Source of the DNA: Bradyrhizobium sp. WD16
GTDB taxonomy: Bacteria > Pseudomonadota > Alphaproteobacteria > Rhizobiales > Xanthobacteraceae
Assembly (NCBI RefSeq): GCF_024181725.1
Contig: NZ_CP028908.1
Span: 1 to 64,000, forward strand
Reading direction: 5' to 3'
DNA length: 64,000 nt
In this document: piece after piece, positions 38,130 through 47,084 of the stretch
Layout of the letters: every line of letters starts with the position of its first letter
Numbering within the stretch: position 1 is the stretch's first letter
The notes under the pieces: generated by a model
Database searches by the model: none
What the model saw: only the letters and a program-made list of their open reading frames with translations
What the model was told of the DNA's origin: nothing
Position numbers and translations under genes: made by a program

Positions 38130-38732
38130 ATGAGTGCGGCGATTTTGCCTGCAATCCTCTGGATCATCAGCATGGCCGCGCTCATTGCCGCCGCGATCGT
38201 CGACTTTCGACATCGCATCGTGCCCAATCGGATCGTGCTTGTGGTCGCGCTGTGCGGTGTCGGCCTCCGTCTCTGGTCCGAGCCCGGCGCGATCTGGCTG
38301 GCGCTGCTGACGGCCGCAATCATTGTCGTCGCACTCGGTCTTGTCGCCCGTCTGGGGTGGATCGGGGGCGGGGACGTCAAGCTGATCGGCGCCGTGAGCC
38401 TGCTTTTCCCATCGTCCGACATCGGCGCCTTGCTGCTGAATATCGCTGTCGCTGGAGGATTGATGGCGCTTGCTTACCTGGCGGTGCGGCCGGCGATTGT
38501 CCGCAAGCCTCGCCTGCACCTGGCGACGACGCCAGATCCCACCGCGGATGTGACAAAGAACTCCGCCCGACAACATGTCATCAGGTGGCGCGGCCATCTT
38601 TTCGACCGTGAGCGACTGCGCATCGCGGCACGCGGGCCGATGCCATACACGGTGGCCGTGCTGGGGGGAGTCGTCATTCGTCTCGTCAGCGAGGCTATCC
38701 AATGCTTGTCCGCAACCTCCTGCTTGCTCTAG
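38130..38732 (+). CDS. cpaA: Prepilin peptidase CpaA/TadV
   Basis: About 200 aa from ATG 38130 (ATG 38097 is in frame and possible). Membrane protein with the A24A aspartyl protease motifs: AAIVDFRHRIVPN (first Asp) and GWIGGGDVKLIGA (GxGD motif). It processes the Flp pilin and probably the TadE/TadF-type pseudopilins. The C-terminal 60 residues extend beyond the minimal peptidase, and the end overlaps cpaB by 31 nt. Confidence 0.9.
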   Translation: MSAAILPAILWIISMAALIAAAIVDFRHRIVPNRIVLVVALCGVGLRLWSEPGAIWLALLTAAIIVVALGLVARLGWIGGGDVKLIGAVSLLFPSSDIGALLLNIAVAGGLMALAYLAVRPAIVRKPRLHLATTPDPTADVTKNSARQHVIRWRGHLFDRERLRIAARGPMPYTVAVLGGVVIRLVSEAIQCLSATSCLL

Positions 38733-39703
38733 GCGTCCTGGCGCTGATCGCCGGAATCGCGCTCGCCGCGATCTGGTTCACCCAGTCGGCGCCCCGTCCG
38801 GCCACGGAAGTCAAAGCGCCGCCGCCCGTCCGGCAAGCCATCCTGGTTGCGGCGCAGCCAATCCGCACCGGCACGTTGCTGCGAGCCGAGGACATGACCT
38901 CGCGCGACACGCGCCCCACCGAGCTTCGGCCCGGCAGTCTCATGCGTGGCCAGGAAGCGGAATTCGTGGGGGCCATCGCCCGGCGCGATCTTGGCGCCGG
39001 CGACCCGCTCATCGCCAGCGATTTCGTCAAACCCAGCGAGCGCGGTTTCCTGGCTGCCGTGCTGAAGCCTGGAACCCGGGCCATTTCGATCACGGTCGAC
39101 GCGCCGCAGAGCTCGTCCGGCCTGATCCAGCCGGGCGACCGCGTCGATGTCATCCTCGTTCAGAGCCCGGCGCAGACCGCGGGGACCGCCGCCCGCAAGG
39201 ATGTGGTGGCGGAAACGGTGCTGGTCGACGTGCGAGCCATCGCCGTCGATCAGTCGCTCACTGCCGAGGCACGAGGCGCGCAGGCAGAGCGGCGCCCCGG
39301 CGTCGCGCCAAGTATCGTGGAATCACGACTGCCCAAGACGGTAACGCTCGAGGTGACCCCGCGGCAGGCCGAGGTGCTGCTCGTTGCCGCTCAACTTGGC
39401 CAGCTCGGCCTGGCCGTACGCGCCCTTGAAGGTCCCGCCGCCGCCGCGCCGGCCGGCCCGACCACACCGACCTGGGGAACAGATGTATCGACGGCGCTCA
39501 GGCAATCGGGTGCCCGTCCGGGCGGACCGCCGCGCTCCTTTACCACGGGAAGCAGCATCGAGAAATCGATCCGAACCGTGCCACCGCCCGGAGCGATATT
39601 GAGGGCCCCCGCCACGACCGAGCCGAGCGGCAGTGCTCCCGTCGCGGCCCAGCCAAGCGGCAATATCGGAGCTCCCGACCAAACCGACGGAGATACCCAG
39701 TGA
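38702..39703 (+). CDS. cpaB: Tad pilus assembly protein CpaB/RcpC
   Basis: Protein of 333 aa with an N-terminal membrane anchor, a SAF domain (VAAQPIRTGTLLRAEDM) and the RcpC/CpaB core (KPGTRAISITVDAPQSSSGL then IQPGDRVDVILVQSP). It acts in the periplasm with the secretin. The C-terminal 90 residues are rich in Pro, Ala and Ser. It overlaps cpaA and cpaE (GTGA at 39700-39703), so the operon is tightly coupled. Confidence 0.92.
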   Translation: MLVRNLLLALGVLALIAGIALAAIWFTQSAPRPATEVKAPPPVRQAILVAAQPIRTGTLLRAEDMTSRDTRPTELRPGSLMRGQEAEFVGAIARRDLGAGDPLIASDFVKPSERGFLAAVLKPGTRAISITVDAPQSSSGLIQPGDRVDVILVQSPAQTAGTAARKDVVAETVLVDVRAIAVDQSLTAEARGAQAERRPGVAPSIVESRLPKTVTLEVTPRQAEVLLVAAQLGQLGLAVRALEGPAAAAPAGPTTPTWGTDVSTALRQSGARPGGPPRSFTTGSSIEKSIRTVPPPGAILRAPATTEPSGSAPVAAQPSGNIGAPDQTDGDTQ

Positions 39704-40887
39704 GCGACGTTGCCTCCCGCGGCGCCGACATTGCCGCCACCACGACCGCGGCGGTCTACGTATCCGACGAGAATTCCGTGGGCGTGATACGTCAGGCCTT
39801 CAATGATCTCGGGCTGACCAATGCCAAATTCACATTGGGCAACATCCGGACGGCCACGACCGAGATGGCCCGGCAGTCCTCTCCGCGGCTGCTCATCGTC
39901 GATATCAGCGACATCGACGACCCGGGGTCGCGCATCAGTGAACTCGCTCAGGTATGCGAGCCGGAAACTGCCGTGATCGTCATCGGCGAGGCCAACGACA
40001 TCAGGCTCTACCGCGAATTGAGGACCGCCGGCGTCAGCGAATATTTCTACAAGCCGCTCGTCCGAAACGTCATGACCCACGCCTGCAATGTCGTTCTCAG
40101 CGGCGCCGAAAAGTCGCCCGGCCCCCGCGGCGGACGGCTCGTCTTCGTGCTGGGCGTACGCGGCGGTGTCGGGGCGACGACGATTGCGGTCTCGACCGCC
40201 TGGCATCTCGCCGAACAGCACAAGCGATGGACGATGCTGCTCGACCTCGACCTCAGCGCCGGGGATGCCGCCCTGCAGTTCGATGCAACGCCCGGCCGCG
40301 CATTGGCCGAATCCTTCGAGCGCCCCGAACGCGTCGACCAGTTGTTTCTCGAACGGGGCGTCGTCCACATCGCTCCCCGGCTCGACCTGCTTGCATCGCT
40401 GGAACCGCTTGAAAGCATGGTCGCGGTTCAGGAAACCGCCATGCTCTCGCTCGTCGATATGTTGCTGCGCCGTTATCGTTTCCTGTTCATCGACGTCCCG
40501 GCCATTTCGGCGCGCAAACTCAGTCAGGTGCTGCACTTGCCGAGCCTGTGCGTCCTGGTCAGCAACGGAAGCCTGACCTCCGCGCGCGACGTCGCGCGCT
40601 GGCGACAGCAAATTGGACCCAATACTCCCGAGCGCTCGACGATCCACGTCCTCAACCGGAGTGGATCCGCCGGCAGCCTGCCGGAAGCGGAATTCGTCCG
40701 GGCGGTCGGCAAGCCTCCCGATATCGTCATTCCCTACGACCGGGAGATCGGCGCAGCTTCGCTTCTCGGCATCAAGGGCCTCAAGAACTGCGCTGCGCTC
40801 AAGAGCGCCCTGGCGCCGCTCGTGAGCCAGTTGACCGGGGACGTCGCCGTCCCGACCCGTTCATTCCTCAGCCGCCTGTTTGGATAA
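39700..40887 (+). CDS. cpaE: Tad pilus localisation ATPase CpaE/TadZ
   Basis: Protein of 395 aa with GTG start. A receiver-like N-terminal domain (about 15-130; the phospho-acceptor region reads LLIVDISD) precedes a MinD/ParA-like domain with a deviant Walker A (GVRGGVGATTIA) and the LLDLDLSAGD motif. CpaE/TadZ proteins place the pilus machine at the cell pole. The lysine of the standard deviant Walker motif is replaced (GGVGATT), as in other CpaE proteins. Confidence 0.9.
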   Translation: MSDVASRGADIAATTTAAVYVSDENSVGVIRQAFNDLGLTNAKFTLGNIRTATTEMARQSSPRLLIVDISDIDDPGSRISELAQVCEPETAVIVIGEANDIRLYRELRTAGVSEYFYKPLVRNVMTHACNVVLSGAEKSPGPRGGRLVFVLGVRGGVGATTIAVSTAWHLAEQHKRWTMLLDLDLSAGDAALQFDATPGRALAESFERPERVDQLFLERGVVHIAPRLDLLASLEPLESMVAVQETAMLSLVDMLLRRYRFLFIDVPAISARKLSQVLHLPSLCVLVSNGSLTSARDVARWRQQIGPNTPERSTIHVLNRSGSAGSLPEAEFVRAVGKPPDIVIPYDREIGAASLLGIKGLKNCAALKSALAPLVSQLTGDVAVPTRSFLSRLFG

Positions 40888-40890
40888 CCC

Positions 40891-42297
40891 ATGTCCTCAT
40901 TCGGAAAAAAAGGTGAGCTGCCGCTGACCGAGGAAGACACCGTTCCTCCCCCGTCCTTGCTGGTGCCGCAACCGCCTGCGCGGGCCCGCCCCGAACCGGA
41001 GACCCTTCGACCGGGAACGACCACCAGCGATGCCATTCACGAGCAAGTCCTGCAGAAAATCGAACCCGGCGTCGCAGTGCAACTCACCCGCGAGGAGCTG
41101 ACGACCCGTGTTCAACACATGGTCGCGCAAATCGCCAGCGAGCAGCGCTTGACGCTGAACCAGCAAGAGCAGGACACCCTCGCGGTCCATATCGTCGACG
41201 AGATGGTCGGGCTCGGGCCGCTCGAACCGCTTCTCCGGGACACATCGGTCTCCGACATCCTCGTCAACGGCCCCTTCATGATCTACGTCGAGCGCCGGGG
41301 CAAGCTGGAGCTGGTCAAGCTGCAATTTCGCAACGACGCCCACGTCCTGCATGTCGCGCAGCGCATCGCGTCGTCCATCGGGCGGCGCGTCGATGGATCG
41401 AGTCCGATGCTTGACGCGCGCCTCGCCGACGGCAGCCGGGTCAACGTCATCATCGCACCGTTGAGCCTCAGGGGAACCTGCGTGTCGATCCGCAAATTTT
41501 CGCGCAACATCGTCGAATTCTCGAAATTCACCGAACTCGGGACCGTGTCGAGCGAACTCGCCCGCGCGCTCGAGATCTGCTCTCGCTGCCGCCTCAACAT
41601 CATCATCTCCGGCGGCACCGGCTCGGGCAAGACCACGGTGCTCAACGCGCTGTCGGGCATGATCGATCCGGGCGAGCGCATCATCACCATCGAGGACGCG
41701 GTCGAGCTGCAACTGCAGCAGCCTCACGTCATCCAACTCGAGACACGTCCGCCCAACATCGAGGGCCACGGTGAAGTCACCCAGCGCGACCTGATGAAGA
41801 ATTGCCTGCGCATGCGGCCCGACCGCATCATCCTCGGCGAGGTCCGAGGCGGCGAGGCGTTCGACATGATGCAGGCCATGAACACCGGCCACAGCGGCTC
41901 GATGTCGACGATCCACGCCAACTCGGCCCGCGACGCGCTGGCGCGCATCGAGAACATGATCCTGATGGCCAACGCCAATCTTCCGTTACGTGCGATCCGC
42001 GGACAGATCGTCAGCGCCATCGACCTCCTGGTTCACACCGAACGCATGCGCGACGGCGTTCGCCGGGTCGTTGAGGTCGCCTATGTGGCCGGGCTGGAGG
42101 CGGAGACGATCTCCCTGGGGACCCTGTTCCAGTTCAAATTCCTTGGCGAGAACCCCGACGGCACTCTTCGCGGCACATTCAAGGCGTCACCGGCGCGGCC
42201 GCGTTTCCTGGGGCGGATGGAATATTTCGGCCTGGCTCAGGCCTTCCTGGATACGCTCGGTACCCGTAGCGAAAACCTAGAGGAACGGGAACGCTGA
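40891..42297 (+). CDS. cpaF: Tad pilus secretion ATPase CpaF/TadA
   Basis: Hexameric VirB11-like ATPase of 468 aa. Walker [10 protein letters not shown] lies at about residues 241-249, followed by an Asp box ([11 protein letters not shown]), Walker B ([15 protein letters not shown]) and a His box ([13 protein letters not shown]). It powers pilus extension and probably retraction. Gaps to neighbours are 3-4 nt. Confidence 0.95.
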   Translation: MSSFGKKGELPLTEEDTVPPPSLLVPQPPARARPEPETLRPGTTTSDAIHEQVLQKIEPGVAVQLTREELTTRVQHMVAQIASEQRLTLNQQEQDTLAVHIVDEMVGLGPLEPLLRDTSVSDILVNGPFMIYVERRGKLELVKLQFRNDAHVLHVAQRIASSIGRRVDGSSPMLDARLADGSRVNVIIAPLSLRGTCVSIRKFSRNIVEFSKFTELGTVSSELARALEICSRCRLNIIISGGTGSGKTTVLNALSGMIDPGERIITIEDAVELQLQQPHVIQLETRPPNIEGHGEVTQRDLMKNCLRMRPDRIILGEVRGGEAFDMMQAMNTGHSGSMSTIHANSARDALARIENMILMANANLPLRAIRGQIVSAIDLLVHTERMRDGVRRVVEVAYVAGLEAETISLGTLFQFKFLGENPDGTLRGTFKASPARPRFLGRMEYFGLAQAFLDTLGTRSENLEERER

Positions 42298-42301
42298 TCG
42301 C

Positions 42302-43261
42302 ATGCTCCAGCTTCAGATTGGCTTTGTTCTGCTATTGATCGTGAGCAGCTGCCTTCTGATCGTCGCCTACAGAATGGGGCGGTCGGACCGGTCGAGCCTG
42401 GCCCATCGCGTCGACCTGATCGCCATCACGGCTCCGGTCGCCGCCGCCGAGACTGTCACCGCGCCGCCGCGGACCAGGCCACCGGGGTGGATCGACGAGG
42501 CGACGCGGCGATTATTTTGCGTCGGCCTGCCCTATCGCTGGGGCATGCGGAGCGGCGGGGGCAAGATATTGGCGTTGGCGACGGTCGCCGCCGCCGTCGT
42601 CGGACTGCTGGCTTACCGCGCCCTCGGCCATTCCTCCCCGCTGGCAATTGCGCTCGCAGCGCTGGCCTTTGCGCTGGTTCCCCGCCAGATCCTGAAGCGC
42701 GAGCAGGCGCAGGCCGAGCGTCAGTTCATGGATCTGTTTCCCAACGCCATCGACATGATCGTCCGCATGCTGCGATCGGGCCTGCCGATCGTCTCGGCGA
42801 TGCGTGTGGTCGCCACCGAATCGCCGCCGCCGTTCAGCACGGTCTTTGCCCTGATCGCCGAACAGGTCGACGTCGGCGTGCCCTTCGAAAAGGCACTCGA
42901 CATGGTGAGCGAGCGGCTCGGCATTCAGGAATTGCGGTTCTTTTCGGTCGCGGTGACGCTGCAGTATACGACGGGCGGCAATCTCGCGGCGACGCTGGAC
43001 ATTCTCGCCGATGTCATCCGCAAGCGACGCGCCGTGCGCCTCAAGGCGATTGCGGCGACGGCGGAAGTGCGGATCTCGACTTACGTCCTCGGTGGGATGC
43101 CGATTCTGACAATCGTAGCCCTCATGGTCCTTAATCCCTCCTATGTCGCGCCGCTGCTGTACGATCCTCGCGGAAAGTTCGTCGTCGGCGCGGCCGTGGG
43201 GCTGCTCTCGACCGGGATCTTTATCATGCGCAGACTGATGCGCAGGGTGACGGAGGCTTAG
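42302..43261 (+). CDS. tadB: Tad inner-membrane platform protein TadB
   Basis: Protein of 319 aa with the T2SF/GspF-type domain (FPNAIDMIVRMLRSGLPI, then FSVAVTLQYTTGGNLAATL) and three to four membrane helices. With TadC it forms the platform on which CpaF acts. The TAG stop (43259-43261) is the first three usable bases of palindrome D, so the C-terminus has been set by the element. The long array that follows separates it from tadC by 512 nt. Confidence 0.93.
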   Translation: MLQLQIGFVLLLIVSSCLLIVAYRMGRSDRSSLAHRVDLIAITAPVAAAETVTAPPRTRPPGWIDEATRRLFCVGLPYRWGMRSGGGKILALATVAAAVVGLLAYRALGHSSPLAIALAALAFALVPRQILKREQAQAERQFMDLFPNAIDMIVRMLRSGLPIVSAMRVVATESPPPFSTVFALIAEQVDVGVPFEKALDMVSERLGIQELRFFSVAVTLQYTTGGNLAATLDILADVIRKRRAVRLKAIAATAEVRISTYVLGGMPILTIVALMVLNPSYVAPLLYDPRGKFVVGAAVGLLSTGIFIMRRLMRRVTEA

Positions 43262-43699
43262 TGTCCTGTTTCCAACGTTCGTATGCCATTGCAGCAGGCG
43301 CTCATACGAACGTTGGAAACAAGGGGACACTAGCATCATTATGATTCTAGTGTGGTTTTGGATCTGACGCTCGTTCGAAGAACTCGCTGCAATACTGAAA
43401 CGAGCGTCAGATCCACCACACTAGTGTCCCGTCTCCGAATTACCGCTACGTTTGCCTCGCGCTCGCACGGTAATTCGGAGACATAGGGACACTAGCAAAA
43501 TCAAAATGCTAGTGTGGCTTATGTCTCGCAATTGCCTACAGGGGCTTGCCGCAAAGGGCATAGGCAATTGCGAGACGCCACACTAGCTAAATGAAAGTTC
43601 TAGTGTGGCTTATGTCTCGCAATTGCCTACGAGAGGCTTGCCGCAAAGGTGGTAGGCAATTGCGAGACGCCACACTAGTGCCCGCTTTCCGAAGTTCAT
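43258..43699. repeat. Composite palindrome array D-A-C-B-B inside the tad operon
   Basis: D 43258-43333 (starts TTAG), spacer CTAG-catcattatgatt-CTAG, A 43347-43424, C 43421-43495 (shares CTAG with A), spacer CTAG-caaaatcaaaatg-CTAG, B 43509-43586, spacer CTAG-ctaaatgaaagtt-CTAG with outer CTAGs shared, B 43600-43678, then a 25-bp broken arm resembling D (to 43699). The first four units have the same order and spacers as the array at 52069-52398. It lies between tadB and tadC on the transcribed strand, where several strong hairpins could attenuate or process the mRNA. Confidence 0.93.
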
Positions 43700-43773
43700 C
43701 TGGCTTTGACGCGCTCCCTCCTGCGAACAGTCTCGCTCTGGGCCGCTCTGGCCGAACCAAGGTGTGAGATCAG

Positions 43774-44715
43774 ATGTCGACATCGTTCACCCTGGCGCCG
43801 GCGCTGCTGGCGATCTTCGCGGCGATCGCGCTCGCCGTCAGCGGCGCGATCCTGATCGCATCGAGCATTCGCATCGGCCGCGAAGCGATCGCGCGGCGCA
43901 TCGATCTGGTCAAAATCCCCGAGACGGTCGCGCCAGCGCCAAAAGCTGGCTCTCTGGAGAAGGAGAAACGACCGGCCAGCTTGCGCCGGCTCGGCCTCTC
44001 CGAGCGCGATCAGATCGAGGTGATCCGACGAGCGGCCATGCTCGGCATTCCCGCGACTTACGCGGCATCGGCCTTCATCGTGAGCAGGATCGCCACCGCG
44101 ATCGGTCTCGCTCTGCTTTTGTTTCTTGCGGTGAGACATTTCGGCTCGTCATCGTATTTCGCAGTCGGCGCGTTCGTTGCCGTCGTGATCGGCCTCGCCG
44201 TGGGGTGGCTGCTTCCGGCCATCCTGATCCAGATGAGTGCGACGCGGCGGGCCAAAGCCGTCGCCGCCTCGATGCCCGAAGCTCTGGATCTGATGGTGGT
44301 GTGCGTGGATGCCGGTCTTTCGCTCGAGAATGCGCTGGTTCGTGTGGTGAACGAACTCAGGCATTCCCGGCCGGCATTGGCGGAGGAGCTGGCGATCACG
44401 TCGGCGGACATGCAGATTCTGCCGAGCCGGGACGAGGCGCTGACGCGCCTGGCGGACCGCGTCGAGCTGCCGAGCATCAGATCGGTCGTCACGACGCTGG
44501 GCCAGTCGCTGCGCTACGGTACGCCACTTGCCCAGGCGCTCCGCGTGATCGCCGCGGAAATGCGCGCGGACGCCTTGATCCAGCTGGAAGAACGCGCCAA
44601 TCAGCTCCCTGCCCTTCTGACCGTGCCGATGATGTTGTTCATCATGCCGACCATATTTCTGGTCGTCGGCGGCCCCGCCGCCCTGCAGCTCATCGACGCG
44701 TTCTCGCGGCGCTGA
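43774..44715 (+). CDS. tadC: Tad inner-membrane platform protein TadC
   Basis: Protein of 313 aa with the T2SF domain (MPEALDLMVVCVDAGLSLENAL, written here in two halves MPEALDLMVV and CVDAGLSLENAL) and a second helix region ending in the MMLFIMPTIFLVVGGPAALQ hydrophobic tail. Paralogue of TadB and its partner in the platform. It starts 75 nt after the palindrome array. Confidence 0.93.
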   Translation: MSTSFTLAPALLAIFAAIALAVSGAILIASSIRIGREAIARRIDLVKIPETVAPAPKAGSLEKEKRPASLRRLGLSERDQIEVIRRAAMLGIPATYAASAFIVSRIATAIGLALLLFLAVRHFGSSSYFAVGAFVAVVIGLAVGWLLPAILIQMSATRRAKAVAASMPEALDLMVVCVDAGLSLENALVRVVNELRHSRPALAEELAITSADMQILPSRDEALTRLADRVELPSIRSVVTTLGQSLRYGTPLAQALRVIAAEMRADALIQLEERANQLPALLTVPMMLFIMPTIFLVVGGPAALQLIDAFSRR

Positions 44716-44727
44716 GGCACTTGCCGC

Positions 44728-45153
44728 TCAGGCCGGCGGCTTAAACGGATAGCATGAGGTCGCCCTGAGCTGGATGGTCTTCCAGGGCGGCGCGACCATT
44801 CGGAACATGATGCTGTCGAAGGCATAGCTCGCCTGAACCTGCATCCCGCACGCCGGATTGCTGACCGAAAACGCGGACACCGCGACGTTCAGTCCCCACG
44901 ATGCGGCCACGGCGTAATTCTGGGTTGCCGCGACGGTCGCGCAGGTCACGGCGGTCGGAACGGCGGCGCTGATCGCCGCGCAGCGCGCGGCGGCTTCGGC
45001 CGCCCTGGAAATCGTCGCGTAGGTCCAGAGCAACCGCCCGGTATCGATGATGCCGAGCACAAACATCAGGAGCACGGGCAGCACGATCGCGTACTCGATC
45101 GCGGCGGCCCCGCGGCGGCGAACGATCGATCGACGTCGAGATCTGCGCATCAT
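44728..45153 (-). CDS. TadE-like pseudopilin
   Basis: Protein of 141 aa with an arginine-rich leader and the TadE motif GAAAIEYAIVLPVLLMFVLG (Glu at +5 of the predicted processed form), then a Cys-containing periplasmic part (four Cys). Minor pilins of this type are needed for Tad pilus assembly. Third in a minus-strand set with another TadE-like and a TadG-like gene (gaps of 3 nt), converging on tadC. Confidence 0.85.
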   Translation of the reverse strand: MMRRSRRRSIVRRRGAAAIEYAIVLPVLLMFVLGIIDTGRLLWTYATISRAAEAAARCAAISAAVPTAVTCATVAATQNYAVAASWGLNVAVSAFSVSNPACGMQVQASYAFDSIMFRMVAPPWKTIQLRATSCYPFKPPA

Positions 45154-45156
45154 TGT

Positions 45157-45657
45157 TCAATTCAATCTGACGATCGATTTGGCCGAAAATGTCGCGGGCA
45201 GCACCAGGCCCGAGTTCGGAATCACCGACGTCCTGGTCAGTGAGGCGCTGATCTCGATATATTCGTGCTGCGGATTGCCGTTGGCGCAATTCGGGTAGCC
45301 TGTGCAGGGCGGCACCATGCCCGTATCCGCGACGTTGCTTCCGGTCGGACAGCCGCAGAAATGGGCGGGGGGCGGCGTGGCGGTCACGCCCGTGACCTGA
45401 TTTGACGGCGTGCTGCCGAAGGCCTGCTCCACCGCCGCGGCAATTCCCGTCTCGTCCCAGCCGTTCGACAGGGCGTAGAGCGCGCCCGCCTCGACGGCCG
45501 CATGCACCTGCATGCTCTGATACACCGCCATGCCGAGTTCGACCGTGCCAACGACCAGCGGAACCAGCAGAAGCGAGGCAAACGCGAATTCGATCGCGAC
45601 CGCTCCCGCTCTGCCGCGTCGCGACCGGTGTGCCGATCTGGGCGTGGCGGGACGCAT
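45157..45657 (-). CDS. TadE-like pseudopilin, Cys-rich
   Basis: Protein of 166 aa with the TadE leader (GAVAIEFAFASLLLVPLVVG) and a C-terminal part with four closely spaced Cys (HFCGCPTGSN, then PPCTGYPNCANGN), probably disulphide-bonded. It is a paralogue of the next gene and likely a minor Tad pilin. Confidence 0.83.
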   Translation of the reverse strand: MRPATPRSAHRSRRGRAGAVAIEFAFASLLLVPLVVGTVELGMAVYQSMQVHAAVEAGALYALSNGWDETGIAAAVEQAFGSTPSNQVTGVTATPPPAHFCGCPTGSNVADTGMVPPCTGYPNCANGNPQHEYIEISASLTRTSVIPNSGLVLPATFSAKSIVRLN

Positions 45658-45660
45658 GAC

Positions 45661-46962
45661 CTACTCCATCAGCTGGACGACGCCGCTGCCGCCGGCCACC
45701 GGGGTGCCGCCCACCGAAGGACACCCCGTATCGCTGAGGGTGGCGTTGTTCTGGTAGTCGATCCGCTTTGCGATCAATTGATTGCAGGCGGTCAGGTTGA
45801 TGGTCGCGTTATTGCTGAAATAGGCGGTCTGGTTCGGAAAATAGATGGCGCCGTCGACGTTCAGGATGGCGTTGTTGCTGAAGGTCTGCGTCACCGTCGG
45901 GCTCGCGGTCCGGATGCTGGCGATGGCGATGCCCTTGGTCGCCCCGCTGGTCGGCGCCGTGACGTTCAGCCGCGCATTGTTGCCGATCGAGATGGCATAG
46001 TTGCCATCGATCACCAGCGTGACCCCCCCGGTGGCGTTGACCGTGACGTTGTTCTGCAGGATGAGCTGGGTGCCGATGTAATAGGTGCCCGGCGCCAGAT
46101 TGAGGGTCTGGCGGTTGCTGTAACTCAGTCCCGCCGGATAATAGCCCGGCAGGAGATTGCAGGTGCTGCAATTGCCCGGCTGGGTTCGCGTCACCAGCCC
46201 GGCCGTCGAAAACACCACGCCGGCGTAGGGATCCGGGACGCGCGGCGCGCCTTGCGTCCTGGGCGTGCAGTTCAGCTTGGCATTACTCTTCAATTGCCAG
46301 CGCCCGTTCACCCAGACCGGTGCGTTGATCTCGGCGTTCTCGTAGACGACCAGCGCATTGTTGCAGCTCGAATTGACGGCGATGCCGCAGTGTTGACCGC
46401 ACGGCGGCGGCTGGATGATGGCATTATTCCTGATCGTGATCGCCGGCGTACTGGTGCACACGCCGCTGTCCAGCGCGATGATGCAGGAGCTGCCCGCGCG
46501 GTTTGCGCTCGCCACCGCCGTCGCCGACACCGTCCAGACGTGAGGTCCCCCGCCGTACGTGCCGGTCACCAGGTTCGCCATCGCCAATGTCTGGGGCTGC
46601 TGGACGATCACCTCGACCGCGCTCGTATCGCCGACGAGCGCGCCATGCAGCGGCGGATGGTTGACTGTGACCGCGACGCCGTCGACGCCATTGACGAAAT
46701 TCAGGCGGCCGGCAATCGAGCGCGCTTCGCCGACCGGGTCGGGCGTCGGATCGGAGAGCGCGACGGCACCGCCGGTTGCCGCAGCGTCCGCGACCGCTTG
46801 CATCTGACGCTGCTTGTAATAGACGAAGCCGATTTCAACGGCCAGCGCGCTCGCGCCGATCAGGACGACCGCGAGGATCGCGACCTGGATGGCAACGGCG
46901 CCATCGCGGGACTGCCGAAACTGCCGAGCCAGGAATGATATCCAGTCAACGCCACGAAACAT
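45661..46962 (-). CDS. TadG-like protein with beta-helix-like repeats
   Basis: About 433 aa from ATG 46962 (ATG 47019 possible). The N-terminus is TadG-type (DGAVAIQVAILAVVLIGASA, then ALAVEIGFVYYKQRQMQ). The C-terminal 280 residues contain at least six short units with a (N)NA core and alternating beta pattern, such as IRNNAIIQ, LKSNAKLN, IGNNARLNV, FSNNAILNV, FSNNATINL and YQNNATLSD, as in right-handed beta helices. There is no von Willebrand A domain, the usual TadG module. It is probably a surface or periplasmic adhesion factor of the Tad system. A FixK/FNR-like box lies 97-110 nt upstream. Confidence 0.75.
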   Translation of the reverse strand: MFRGVDWISFLARQFRQSRDGAVAIQVAILAVVLIGASALAVEIGFVYYKQRQMQAVADAAATGGAVALSDPTPDPVGEARSIAGRLNFVNGVDGVAVTVNHPPLHGALVGDTSAVEVIVQQPQTLAMANLVTGTYGGGPHVWTVSATAVASANRAGSSCIIALDSGVCTSTPAITIRNNAIIQPPPCGQHCGIAVNSSCNNALVVYENAEINAPVWVNGRWQLKSNAKLNCTPRTQGAPRVPDPYAGVVFSTAGLVTRTQPGNCSTCNLLPGYYPAGLSYSNRQTLNLAPGTYYIGTQLILQNNVTVNATGGVTLVIDGNYAISIGNNARLNVTAPTSGATKGIAIASIRTASPTVTQTFSNNAILNVDGAIYFPNQTAYFSNNATINLTACNQLIAKRIDYQNNATLSDTGCPSVGGTPVAGGSGVVQLME

Positions 46963-47058
46963 CCCGCTGTCGCCGCCTGTCGCGCGTCTCGGTTTCCATC
47001 GGCTGAGACAGATGTCCATCCGACGGCATTAATGCTATTTCACTGTGCCGGCGGCCTG

Positions 47059-47072
47059 TTGATCTGCGTCAA
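47059..47072 (-). promoter_or_regulatory. FixK/FNR-type box TTGATCTGCGTCAA
   Basis: Exact dyad in front of the tadG/tadE/tadE operon (97 nt from ATG 46962, 40 nt from ATG 47019). It shares the centre CTGCG with the box at 37603, upstream of the other two tad operons. Confidence 0.65.
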
Positions 47073-47084
47073 GCGAAACGGCGA

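Noticed and set aside
43258-43699. CRISPR array
   Set aside because: Units are different palindromes with bulges, joined by conserved spacers, with no identical repeats, no unique spacers and no cas genes.
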